DNA from: Viridibacterium curvum | GTDB taxonomy: Bacteria; Pseudomonadota; Gammaproteobacteria; Burkholderiales; Rhodocyclaceae | Direction: 5' to 3' | Assembly (NCBI RefSeq): GCF_039544165.1 | Contig: NZ_BAABLD010000017.1 | Span: 62,001-126,000, forward strand | DNA length: 64,000 nucleotides | Shown here: positions 53,894 to 62,808 of the stretch, piece by piece | Position numbering within the stretch: position 1 is the first letter of the stretch | Layout: each line of letters opens with the position of its first letter | Translations under genes and position numbers: made by a program | The notes under the pieces: generated by a model | Databases searched by the model: none | Told to the model about the DNA's origin: nothing | The model's input: the letters and a program-made list of their open reading frames with translations, nothing else

Positions 53894-54298
53894 GTGTCCA
53901 ACACCTCTACCCCACCTTCCCCGCCTGAAGGCCCCACCACAGACCAGGTCCTGACCGGGTTCGCCATCCTGCTGGCGTGCTGGCTGCTGGGCGAAGTCGT
54001 CAGCACCCTGCTGCCATTCGCCCTGCCCGGCGCAGTGGCCGGCATGCTGCTCCTGCTGGCGTTCTGCCTCATTCGCCGCCATGTTCCCAAACCCATAGAG
54101 GCGGCCGGCCGTGGCCTGCTGGATCATCTATCCCTGCTGTTCGTCCCCGCTGCCGTCGGTCTCATCGACCAGGGGCCACTGCTCAGCGTGCATGGGCCAG
54201 GCCTGCTGGCCACCCTGGTTCTGTCCACCGGCATCACCATGGCTATCACGGCCCTGACCCTCAAATGGCTGCTCGGGCGCCGGAAGGCCGAAGACTGA
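53894..54298 (+). CDS. CidA/LrgA family membrane protein
   Basis: A 134-residue protein with four hydrophobic segments and the family motif ALPGAVAGMLLLLAF. The start chosen is GTG at 53894 (VSNTSTPPS), since an earlier GTG at 53816 adds residues unlike the family. CidA/LrgA proteins are holin-like or transport-associated partners of CidB/LrgB, affecting autolysis or organic-acid movement. The LrgB gene begins one base later. Confidence 0.88.
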   Translation: MSNTSTPPSPPEGPTTDQVLTGFAILLACWLLGEVVSTLLPFALPGAVAGMLLLLAFCLIRRHVPKPIEAAGRGLLDHLSLLFVPAAVGLIDQGPLLSVHGPGLLATLVLSTGITMAITALTLKWLLGRRKAED

Positions 54299-54299
54299 C

Positions 54300-54998
54300 A
54301 TGCACGCCTTGCTGACCCACCCTGCCTGCTGGCTGACCCTGACACTGCTGGCCTACCTCGTCGGCCTGTCCATGCACAAACGCTGCCAGCGCAGCGCCTG
54401 GAGCCACCCGCTGATCATTGCCGTCGCGCTGTTACTGCCTTTGTTGTGGCTCAGCGGCATCAGCTATCCGCAGTACTTCGACAGCGCTCGCCCCATCCAC
54501 CTGCTGCTGGCGCCAGCAACCGTGGCCCTCGCCGTGCCGCTCTACGCCAACCTCGCCCATGCCCGCAGCATGCTGAAGCCGCTGCTCATCGCACTGGTGG
54601 TGGGCGGCCTGTGCGGCATTACTTCGGCGCTGCTCATCGGCCAATTGTTCGGCTTGCCGCGCGAGGCCCTGCTGAGCCTGGCGCCGAAGTCAGTCACCAC
54701 TCCCATCGCGATGGCACTGTCGGGTCAGTTGGGCGGCAACGTCTCGCTCTCTGCCGCTGTGGTCATTGTCACCGGCGTGATCGGCGCTCTCAGCGCCAGC
54801 CCCCTGATGCGCTGGCTAGGCATCCGCGACGAGGCCATGCAGGGCTTTGCCATCGGCCTGTCCTCACACGGCATCGGCATGACGCGCGCCTTCCAGATCT
54901 CGACGCGTGTCGGTGCGTTCTCTGGCCTTGGCATGAGCCTCAACGGCATCTTCACCTCCCTCGTCCTGCCGCTGCTGATGATGGTCTGGCCCCTCTGA
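54300..54998 (+). CDS. LrgB/CidB family membrane protein
   Basis: A 232-residue protein with about seven membrane segments. LSLAPKSVTTPIAMALSGQL and SSHGIGMTRAFQI are the family signatures. It forms an operon with the CidA/LrgA gene. The usual adjacent LysR or LytSR regulator is not present. It converges with tilS. Confidence 0.93.
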   Translation: MHALLTHPACWLTLTLLAYLVGLSMHKRCQRSAWSHPLIIAVALLLPLLWLSGISYPQYFDSARPIHLLLAPATVALAVPLYANLAHARSMLKPLLIALVVGGLCGITSALLIGQLFGLPREALLSLAPKSVTTPIAMALSGQLGGNVSLSAAVVIVTGVIGALSASPLMRWLGIRDEAMQGFAIGLSSHGIGMTRAFQISTRVGAFSGLGMSLNGIFTSLVLPLLMMVWPL

Positions 54999-55064
54999 AA
55001 ACCAATGTGTTTTCAATAAAACAATGACTTAGCCGCACAGCAGCTCGATTTGCTGTTGCGGCAG

Positions 55065-56390
55065 TCAGAGCCTGCGCCCCGGGCTTTTTCTTTGGCCCTG
55101 GTCTGACCAGGGCACCCAGGCGACTTGCCAGCCCTGCTCGTCTGGCGCGCAGCAATGCTCTGCTGCGACGCCGAGCCCACCAATCCACAGCAAGTCATTG
55201 CCCTGCCACAAACAGGGCAAGCCATCGCGCTGCCAGGGTGGAATATCCGCCTCCTGCGCCAGTTGTTTGAAGGCTCGCGAAGGCCCGTCCATCAGGGGGC
55301 GCAATCGCTCGCCTCCAGCCCGCGTTGCAATACGTACGGCGCCCGGCGCGATACGCAGCGCACGTGGTCCGCGGTCTTGCGCGAAGCGCACAACGCCTGC
55401 TCCCCAAGGCAGACTGGCCTCACCTTGCCAGACCTGAGGCACGGGCTCTGCCTGCACCGCAGCCTCCAGCCAGAAGCGCTCACGCCAGGCGCACAAAGCC
55501 TGCTCCACCAGCACCAGACGCACCCCCTCCTGCGCCTCGCACAGCTGGCGTAACGCTTCGCCCAAACGATCCGCCTCCGGCGACAAACCGCAAGCGCGGA
55601 CCAGCAGATGGCGCAACAGATTGCGCGCACGCGGCACTGACAACGCCCGCAGACGCAGCAGCGAATCAGCCTCGCCCGGTGCCACACGCAGGGCATCTTC
55701 CGCAGCCAGCTCGTCGAGCAGTAGCGCGCCCTCGGCAAACAGGCCCGCAGCGCGCGCCAGATTCGCCTCCAGCGCGGGCTGCCGCGCCGACCACACGGGC
55801 AACACCTCGCGCCGCAGGAAATTGCGCGTCAGCGCCGTATCGGTGTTGCTCTCATCCTCGATCCAGTGCAGACCCCGCGCCCGCGCATACGCTTCCAGCG
55901 CACTGCGCGGCACATCGAGCAGCGGACGCAGGAGGCGTCGCGCTTCATCCCTCGCCCGCATCGCCCCGACACCATGCACGCCCGTACCCCGCATCAATCG
56001 ATGCAGCACGGTTTCCGCCTGATCGCCACGGTGGTGGGCCAGCACGATCCAGTCACAATCCACGCCCGCGAAGGCCACATGCCGCGCCGTCCGCGCTGCG
56101 GCCTCCAGCCCCTCTCCCGCCACCGTCACCTGAACACGCTGCACCGCCAAAGACACATTCAGGCTCAGCGCCACGCGCTCGCAATGCGCAGCCCAATCAT
56201 CGGCATGCGGACTCAGGCCGTGATGCACGTGCAAGGCTGAAACGGAAAAGCCGCAAACCGGCGCAAGCTTCGCCAACAGATGCAACAACACCGAAGAATC
56301 CAGCCCTCCGCTGAAACCGACGCAAAGCCGCTGTTCGGCATGCACTGCCAGCGCAGCTTGCAAACGCGAACTCAGATTTTCAGGGGGCAT
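55065..56390 (-). CDS. tilS: tRNA(Ile)-lysidine synthetase
   Basis: Modifies C34 of tRNA-Ile(CAU) to lysidine so that it reads AUA. A 441-residue protein with the PP-loop FSGGLDSS at about 25-32. HVHHGLSPHADDWAAHC and VLAHHRGDQAETVLHRLMRG are typical of the N-terminal ATPase domain. The C-terminal domain is poorly conserved, as usual. In betaproteobacteria it normally follows accA; here two small genes lie between them. Confidence 0.95.
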   Translation of the reverse strand: MPPENLSSRLQAALAVHAEQRLCVGFSGGLDSSVLLHLLAKLAPVCGFSVSALHVHHGLSPHADDWAAHCERVALSLNVSLAVQRVQVTVAGEGLEAAARTARHVAFAGVDCDWIVLAHHRGDQAETVLHRLMRGTGVHGVGAMRARDEARRLLRPLLDVPRSALEAYARARGLHWIEDESNTDTALTRNFLRREVLPVWSARQPALEANLARAAGLFAEGALLLDELAAEDALRVAPGEADSLLRLRALSVPRARNLLRHLLVRACGLSPEADRLGEALRQLCEAQEGVRLVLVEQALCAWRERFWLEAAVQAEPVPQVWQGEASLPWGAGVVRFAQDRGPRALRIAPGAVRIATRAGGERLRPLMDGPSRAFKQLAQEADIPPWQRDGLPCLWQGNDLLWIGGLGVAAEHCCAPDEQGWQVAWVPWSDQGQRKSPGRRL

Positions 56391-56401
56391 GAAGAGTAGG
56401 C

Positions 56402-56818
56402 TCAGGCGCGCGGCGCCTTGCGCCCGCTACGCGGCGGAAAGTACCACCAGCTCGCCAGCACAGCCAGACCGAACAGGGAATAAGCCAGCGTGAACACCCA
56501 GGGCGGCGCATTGAAGTACAGCAGGCTCTGCAACCAGTGCTCGATGAAGCCCCCGGCATAGCCCTCCTGCCGCGCCTGCCGCCGCAACCACATCTCCAGC
56601 GTCGTCAGCGGACATACCACGCCAACCCAGGACTCCAGCACTACGAACAGGATGGTCGCCAGATGCACAAGACGAAACCACAAAGCATTGACCCAGCGCC
56701 AACCGCGCAAATTGCCGACCAGGACGAGTAACAGGCCACCGACTACGAACAGGACGATGGCGATGTGGAGGATGAGGGTGAGGTTGGCGAGTAGTTGCCA
56801 GGATTGTGGGGTGAGCAT
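56402..56818 (-). CDS. DUF2784 membrane protein
   Basis: A 138-residue protein with four hydrophobic segments (about 10-30, 42-60, 95-125 region). It carries the DUF2784 signature VCPLTTLEMWLRRQ with the conserved cysteine. The start is the ATG at 56818; a TTG four codons upstream is possible. The function of the family is unknown. It lies just upstream of tilS in the same direction. Confidence 0.88.
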   Translation of the reverse strand: MLTPQSWQLLANLTLILHIAIVLFVVGGLLLVLVGNLRGWRWVNALWFRLVHLATILFVVLESWVGVVCPLTTLEMWLRRQARQEGYAGGFIEHWLQSLLYFNAPPWVFTLAYSLFGLAVLASWWYFPPRSGRKAPRA

Positions 56819-56874
56819 TTGAACCCTCAAGCGTCCGGCGCAAAGTACTGTGGCAAATGCGCCTTACGCCGCCC

Positions 56875-57369
56875 CTACTTCGAGCGATAGTGCTTTGACA
56901 CGCGAGAGGCCGCGCGGCTAGCTATCGACGAAGCTACGTTATCAAGGCTTTCATTGTCGAAGCCATGACTATCAGTCCACAGCACTGAGCCGTCCGGGGC
57001 ACGCAATGTCACCAAAGGGCGAATTTCATAGCTGTTGTAACTACTATTCGCGAAGACTCCAATTTTGCTTCGCACGGAGCTTTCTACCGTTGGTAGCGCA
57101 ATCGTCAATTTGACGTCAGTTGCCTTGCACCTGTCGCCAACAGCAGTTGAGATGCTTTCATCAGCCAAGTACTGAACGACATATTTCTCGATCCGTAGCG
57201 ATATCCGTTGAATGATTTCTGGAGTCACTATCGCAGTCCAAAGAGTGTCTTTGGTGTCGATATCAATGCAAACAGGGGAAGACTTCGGAAATCGCAGTGC
57301 GTTGCTAGCGCAGCCAGTCAGACAACACAGCAGCGCTACCAACCACGCGAAATTCTTGAAGTTCGGCAT
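56875..57369 (-). CDS. predicted lipoprotein of unknown function
   Basis: A 164-residue protein with a signal peptide and lipobox (LLCCLTGCAS). The mature part is an alpha/beta sequence (SIAS, VTLRAPDGSVLWTDSHG, ending ISSRAASRVSKHYRSK-like). Base composition is visibly less GC-rich than the neighbours and codon use differs, which suggests acquisition. I do not recognise the family. It lies between accA and the DUF2784 gene, behind a terminator, so it is probably expressed separately. Confidence 0.78.
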   Translation of the reverse strand: MPNFKNFAWLVALLCCLTGCASNALRFPKSSPVCIDIDTKDTLWTAIVTPEIIQRISLRIEKYVVQYLADESISTAVGDRCKATDVKLTIALPTVESSVRSKIGVFANSSYNSYEIRPLVTLRAPDGSVLWTDSHGFDNESLDNVASSIASRAASRVSKHYRSK

Positions 57370-57390
57370 GCCGAGTTATCTCCGCGAAGC

Positions 57391-57412
57391 AAAAAGCGGA
57401 GTCCTGCTCCGC
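57391..57412 (-). terminator. Rho-independent terminator downstream of accA
   Basis: On the minus strand GCGGAG and CTCCGC pair around a five-base loop and are followed by TTTTTGC. It lies about 150 bases after the accA stop and just upstream of the lipoprotein start. Confidence 0.7.
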
Positions 57413-57483
57413 CCTACAGAAAACAAGCCATCAATCGACAGGTTCAGTTGAATGCGGCAGGAAGCGTAGCGAGCGGGTCGAGG

Positions 57484-57535
57484 TTGCGCCGAGGAGCGGA
57501 GGCGTACGTCAGTACGTTGAGCACCGGAGGCGCAA
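57484..57535. repeat. REP-like palindromic element
   Basis: TTGCGCC at 57484-57490 is repeated inverted as GGCGCAA at 57529-57535. A central CGTAC-GTCA-GTACG palindrome lies at 57503-57516. The arms between are not complementary. Nested palindromes of this form in an intergenic gap resemble dispersed REP-type elements. Confidence 0.6.
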
Positions 57536-57566
57536 GATCGGCCCGCGCAGTAGCTTCATGCCACGT

Positions 57567-58535
<969 letters not shown>

Positions 58536-58646
58536 GTAACGAAATGCCTGACGGCCGGAATGCGGAGGCCGGCATTGTAACCGATTGGTCTTTGAGGCCC
58601 AATCCACTCCCCTGCACAGCGTTTCAAACGCTGGATGCCAGCCCGC

Positions 58647-60119
58647 TCAGCCGCACAGATACATGCGGATCTCGTGATCCGTCGCGTATTCAAGGGTACT
58701 CAGAGGCGTGAGCTTGAGCGGCGCCGCGCCTGAGAGCAGATAGACCGGCACGCCGCCCCGCAAACCCGGCGTCGGCACCAGCAGGCGTAAGGGGTGGCCG
58801 CGCTTGACGGTATCCATCACGATGACGCGGGACTCGCCGGAACCATCCTCGGCCAGCGCCACCACGGGGTCCCCCCCCAGCAACTCGACACCCACCTGGC
58901 CGGAATGTTCGGATGTGCGCCACAGGCGGCGGATCGTACCGATACACCATTTGTTGCCATCCGGCAGGTGCATGCCCACGAGCATGCCAACCGCCAGATC
59001 ATCGTCATCATCCAGGCGGGCTTCAGCACCCACGCCTCGCAGGCTGGCGTCGCGCATCTGCCAGGTGGTCTGTCCATGCTGGCCTCCACCGGCGAGGCGA
59101 TTGGCGAACTGCATCAGACCTTCCACGACGTACAGAGTACCGAGCATGCCGTGGCGGCGATTGCGGCGTACGGGCGGCTCGCTGGACCAGCTACGCACCA
59201 TGTGCGACAGCACGCTGGCCACCTTGCCAGCCACGCTTTCGTCCGCATCTTTCTCACCAATGCCCAGCAGGGGCGCGGGAATGTCGCCTGCGACCACCAG
59301 TTCGAGCATTTCCTGCAGGGGCTGGGTTGCGACCATGCCACTGAAGAAGCGTGGCAGACCGGCGTTTTCGGGCGTGCGGACCAGCCGCGCCGGCGGATTG
59401 CGTGTCGCCACGTCGATCCAGTGCAGGCTGGCAGCGTCGGGATGCACTGTCAGTTCCAGCCAGGGTAGAACGTACTGGATCAGCCGTGACGCCAGCTCCA
59501 GCCGGTAAGGGTCGAGCTGGTCTACGCCCAGGCTGTGCAGCGCAAAGACGCGCAGGAATTCGCGCTCCACCGTCGTTTCGGTGGCGCGATCGGTCCGCAG
59601 TCGAACGTTGTTGCGGGCAACCCGGCATTCGGCCGCCAGCCGATAGGCACGGTTGAGGCGCCCCCACAGCGCATCTGTAACCGGACCGTGGCGGAAAGCG
59701 TCCCATTTGACGCATTGGGCACCAGCGCGGATGGCGCGCACACCCAGCTCGGCCATCAAGGCATCGCCCAGTGGGTCCGGGCTGCCCTCGGCCTTGGCCA
59801 GACAGGCGCCATACGTGTCGAACATCAGGGTCCAGTGGTCGTGGGCACAGCGCCACAGGCTATGGCGCGCGGCCGATCCGATGTTGACGGCGGAAAGGTA
59901 GTGCTCGATACACGCACGTGCCTGGCGTTGCACGGCCTGATCTGCCGCAAAGAGGGTGCGCAGGCGCTCCTGTTCGCTGATCTCGCGGCGCCCAAGCACC
60001 GCAGTTACGAGCTCGGCCACTGCGCCCAGCGCCCGGGCGGGCTCCATCTGCGCAATACCGACGAGCAGGGTTTCGTCCTGTCGAGGCACGTTGAGCGTCG
60101 GCATGTTCTGCACCAGCAC
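58647..60119 (-). CDS. PilZ-like domain protein of unknown function
   Basis: A 490-residue soluble protein. The N-terminal 300 residues are helical and unfamiliar. Around residues 318-415 a PilZ-like region is visible: RRNRRHG (RxxxR-like, 318-324), DASLRG (357-362, matching (D/N)xSxxG), then WCIGTIRRLWR and VGVELLGGDP. This suggests c-di-GMP binding, but the domain is divergent and may not bind. It has no membrane segments or enzymatic motifs. It is a single gene, divergent from thyA. Confidence 0.65.
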   Translation of the reverse strand: MLVQNMPTLNVPRQDETLLVGIAQMEPARALGAVAELVTAVLGRREISEQERLRTLFAADQAVQRQARACIEHYLSAVNIGSAARHSLWRCAHDHWTLMFDTYGACLAKAEGSPDPLGDALMAELGVRAIRAGAQCVKWDAFRHGPVTDALWGRLNRAYRLAAECRVARNNVRLRTDRATETTVEREFLRVFALHSLGVDQLDPYRLELASRLIQYVLPWLELTVHPDAASLHWIDVATRNPPARLVRTPENAGLPRFFSGMVATQPLQEMLELVVAGDIPAPLLGIGEKDADESVAGKVASVLSHMVRSWSSEPPVRRNRRHGMLGTLYVVEGLMQFANRLAGGGQHGQTTWQMRDASLRGVGAEARLDDDDDLAVGMLVGMHLPDGNKWCIGTIRRLWRTSEHSGQVGVELLGGDPVVALAEDGSGESRVIVMDTVKRGHPLRLLVPTPGLRGGVPVYLLSGAAPLKLTPLSTLEYATDHEIRMYLCG

Positions 60120-60351
60120 CTCCCCCCACTCCTGGTTAATTTATGTAAATCAACAAATTCCATTTTACCCGTGACTTCGCGCTTGCCAAGCAGCGACGCC
60201 CCGCCCCCCCGCGGAACTGCCCCGGAGGGCAGCAGGCTGTAGAATCGGTGGGCTATCACGGTGCTTCAGTGGCCTGTCGCCGGACACCCGGCATCCTGCC
60301 AAACCATTGTTTCAAGCCATCTGCTTCAAGTAACCACCACACGGAAACTCC

Positions 60352-61146
60352 ATGCGCCAGTATCACGACCTCATGCGCCACGTGCTTGAGCACGGCCACA
60401 AGAAGACGGACCGTACCGGGACGGGCACGCTATCCGTGTTCGGCTGGCAGATGCGCTTTGACCTGGCTGAGGGGTTCCCGGTACTGACGACCAAGAAGCT
60501 GCACCTGCGCTCCATCATTCATGAGCTGCTGTGGTTCCTGCAGGGCGACACCAATATCCGTTACCTGAAGGAAAACGGCGTGTCGATCTGGGACGAGTGG
60601 GCGGACGAAAACGGCGACCTCGGCCCCGTCTATGGCAAGCAGTGGCGCCGCTGGGAGACAGCGGATGGCCGCACAGTGGATCAGATCACCCAACTGATCG
60701 AAGGATTGAAGAAGAACCCTGACTCGCGCCGTCACCTGGTCTGTGCCTGGAATCCGGGCGAAGTCCACAACATGGCTCTGCCGCCCTGCCATGCGATGTT
60801 TCAGTTCTATGTGGCTGACGGCAAGCTGTCCTGCCAGCTTTACCAACGCAGTGCTGACATCTTTCTGGGTGTGCCCTTCAACATCGCCAGCTACGCGCTG
60901 CTGACGCTGATGATTGCGCAGGTCTGCAATCTGGCGCCGGGCGAATTTGTACATACGCTGGGCGATGCGCACCTCTATCTCAATCACCTCGATCAGGCCC
61001 GCCTGCAGCTGTCGCGTGATTTCCGTCCGCTGCCGACGATGCATCTCAACCCGGCGGTGCGAGACATCTTTGCCTTCAAGTTCGAAGACTTCAAGCTCGA
61101 AGGCTACGACCCCCACCCCTCCATCTCGGCTCCCATCGCGGTATGA
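60352..61146 (+). CDS. thyA: thymidylate synthase
   Basis: Converts dUMP to dTMP using methylene-tetrahydrofolate. It has 264 residues like E. coli ThyA. LMRHVLEHGHKKTDRTGTGT opens the fold and the catalytic cysteine is in ALPPCHAMFQFYV. It overlaps folA by four bases (ATGA), so the two are translationally coupled; FolA regenerates the tetrahydrofolate it consumes. Confidence 0.98.
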   Translation: MRQYHDLMRHVLEHGHKKTDRTGTGTLSVFGWQMRFDLAEGFPVLTTKKLHLRSIIHELLWFLQGDTNIRYLKENGVSIWDEWADENGDLGPVYGKQWRRWETADGRTVDQITQLIEGLKKNPDSRRHLVCAWNPGEVHNMALPPCHAMFQFYVADGKLSCQLYQRSADIFLGVPFNIASYALLTLMIAQVCNLAPGEFVHTLGDAHLYLNHLDQARLQLSRDFRPLPTMHLNPAVRDIFAFKFEDFKLEGYDPHPSISAPIAV

Positions 61147-61649
61147 ACGGCCCGCTGCACAACCCGCCGATCTCCATCGTCGTCGCCGTGGCCGACAACG
61201 GCGTGATCGGCCGCGACAACCGCCTTCTGTGGCGTCAGCGTGAAGACATGCGCCACTTCAAGGCGCTGACACTGGGCAGCCCGGTGATCATGGGTCGCAA
61301 GACCTGGGAGTCAATCGGTCGCCCCCTGCCCCAACGCCGCAATATCGTCATCACACGCCAGACCGATTACGTGGCAGAAGGCGCCGAGCGCGTCGGCTCC
61401 CTGGACGAGGCCCTGGCAAGCTGCAGCGCCGAGGATCGTGTTTTCGTCATTGGTGGTGGCGAAATCTACCTACAGGCCATTCCTCTCGCCGAATGCATCC
61501 ACTGCACTTATGTGCACTGTGCACCGCAGGGGGATACATTCTTCCCGGCGCCGGACCCCGGACGCTGGAAAGAGGCCGAACGCATGGTTGGCAAGGCGGA
61601 CGAATTCAATGAATTCGACTATGACTTTGTAAAATTTGTGCGCTTTTAA
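61143..61649 (+). CDS. folA: dihydrofolate reductase
   Basis: Reduces dihydrofolate to tetrahydrofolate with NADPH. It has 168 residues. Motifs are VAVADNGVIGRDN, LLWRQREDMRHFK, VIMGRKTWESIGRPLPQR and VIGGGEIY. It is coupled to thyA. The usual acidic active-site residue corresponds to the E/D in the REDMRHFK helix. Confidence 0.97.
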   Translation: MNGPLHNPPISIVVAVADNGVIGRDNRLLWRQREDMRHFKALTLGSPVIMGRKTWESIGRPLPQRRNIVITRQTDYVAEGAERVGSLDEALASCSAEDRVFVIGGGEIYLQAIPLAECIHCTYVHCAPQGDTFFPAPDPGRWKEAERMVGKADEFNEFDYDFVKFVRF

Positions 61650-61776
61650 CGGGGAAACCCGAATAGCCGGAATTTCTGCCTCTTATCGGCTGGCAGAACT
61701 GCAACACCAACGCTTTAAATCTCCCCGTTCCATCAGCATTTGCTGAAGAGAGCGACAGTCTTCAGGGAGAGATTCC

Positions 61777-62766
61777 ATGCAGGTACAGCAACGCATTCTG
61801 GTGACCGGCTGCAATGGCCAGATAGGTCAGGTCCTCGTGCCAGCGCTGCAGCAGCGCTACGGCAAGCAAAATGTCTTTCACAGCGACGTCCGGGGTGATG
61901 TACCTATCCATCTGGACGTAACCGACACGACGGCCTTGCTCAAGCTGGTGCAGGAAATCCGCCCGACCATGATTTACCACCTGGCCGCCGTGCTCTCCGC
62001 AACCGGAGAGCGCGACCCCGTGCGCGCCTGGCAGGTCAACCTCAATGGCTACTTCAACGTGCTCGAAGCCGCTGTGGCGTGCAAGGTGGAGCGCGTGTTT
62101 TTCCCCAGTACCATCGCGGTGTATGGCCCGGACGCCCCGCGTGAAGCCACGCCGGACGATGCACCGACACGCCCGACGACGATCTACGGCATTGCCAAGG
62201 CGGCTGGCGAAAATCTTGCCGCCTGGTACCGCAAGAAGCACGGCCTCGATGTGCGCGTATTGCGCTACCCCGGGATCATCGGCTGGGAGAGCGCGCCGGG
62301 CGGTGGCACCACCGATTACGCGGTCGAGATCTACCACGCTGCGGTCGACGGACAACGCTTCCGCTGCCCACTTTCAGCGCAACGCGCCCTGCCCATGCTG
62401 GCAATGGCTGATGCCGTACGCGGCACCATCGAATACATGGAAGCCGACGCAGAAAAAATCCTGCAGCCCAGTGGCTACAACCTTGGCGGCTTCTCTGGCG
62501 CACCGGCCGATTTTGCGGGAGCCATCCAGCAGCGCATGCCGGATTTCGCTATCGATTACGTGCCGGATCATCGCGACGCCATTGCCGCTTCGTGGCCAGA
62601 GGGATTGAACGACAGTGCCGCACGCCGTGATTGGGGCTGGCAGCCGCAGTACGACCTGCAAGCGCTGACGGCTGCGATGCTGGGACACATCGGCGCAGCC
62701 CGTGCCGCACGCGCGGCAGAAGCCGCCGGCAAGGTAGTTCCGAACGCCGCAGCCAACGCGGCCTGA
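61777..62766 (+). CDS. SDR-type L-threonine 3-dehydrogenase
   Basis: A 329-residue NAD-dependent enzyme of the extended SDR/GalE-like fold. It oxidises L-threonine to 2-amino-3-ketobutyrate. TGCNGQIGQVLVPAL is the dinucleotide motif and the catalytic Ser-Tyr-Lys triad lies in FPSTIAVYGP and TIYGIAKAAGE. The segments RYPGIIGWESAPGGGTTDYA and DWGWQPQYDL separate it from sugar epimerases and match the threonine dehydrogenase branch. The last 25 residues are an Ala-rich extension. No Kbl ligase gene is adjacent. The start has GGGAGAG upstream. Confidence 0.85.
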   Translation: MQVQQRILVTGCNGQIGQVLVPALQQRYGKQNVFHSDVRGDVPIHLDVTDTTALLKLVQEIRPTMIYHLAAVLSATGERDPVRAWQVNLNGYFNVLEAAVACKVERVFFPSTIAVYGPDAPREATPDDAPTRPTTIYGIAKAAGENLAAWYRKKHGLDVRVLRYPGIIGWESAPGGGTTDYAVEIYHAAVDGQRFRCPLSAQRALPMLAMADAVRGTIEYMEADAEKILQPSGYNLGGFSGAPADFAGAIQQRMPDFAIDYVPDHRDAIAASWPEGLNDSAARRDWGWQPQYDLQALTAAMLGHIGAARAARAAEAAGKVVPNAAANAA

Positions 62767-62770
62767 TTTG

Positions 62771-62795
62771 GTGCCCGGCACAACAGGCCGGGCAC
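62771..62795. terminator. hairpin between convergent genes
   Basis: GTGCCCGGC and GCCGGGCAC pair perfectly around a seven-base loop. There is no T-run, so it may be a weak bidirectional terminator or mRNA end-stabilising hairpin between the threonine dehydrogenase and DUF1501 genes. Confidence 0.5.
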
Positions 62796-62808
62796 TGCAG
62801 GCTCGACC

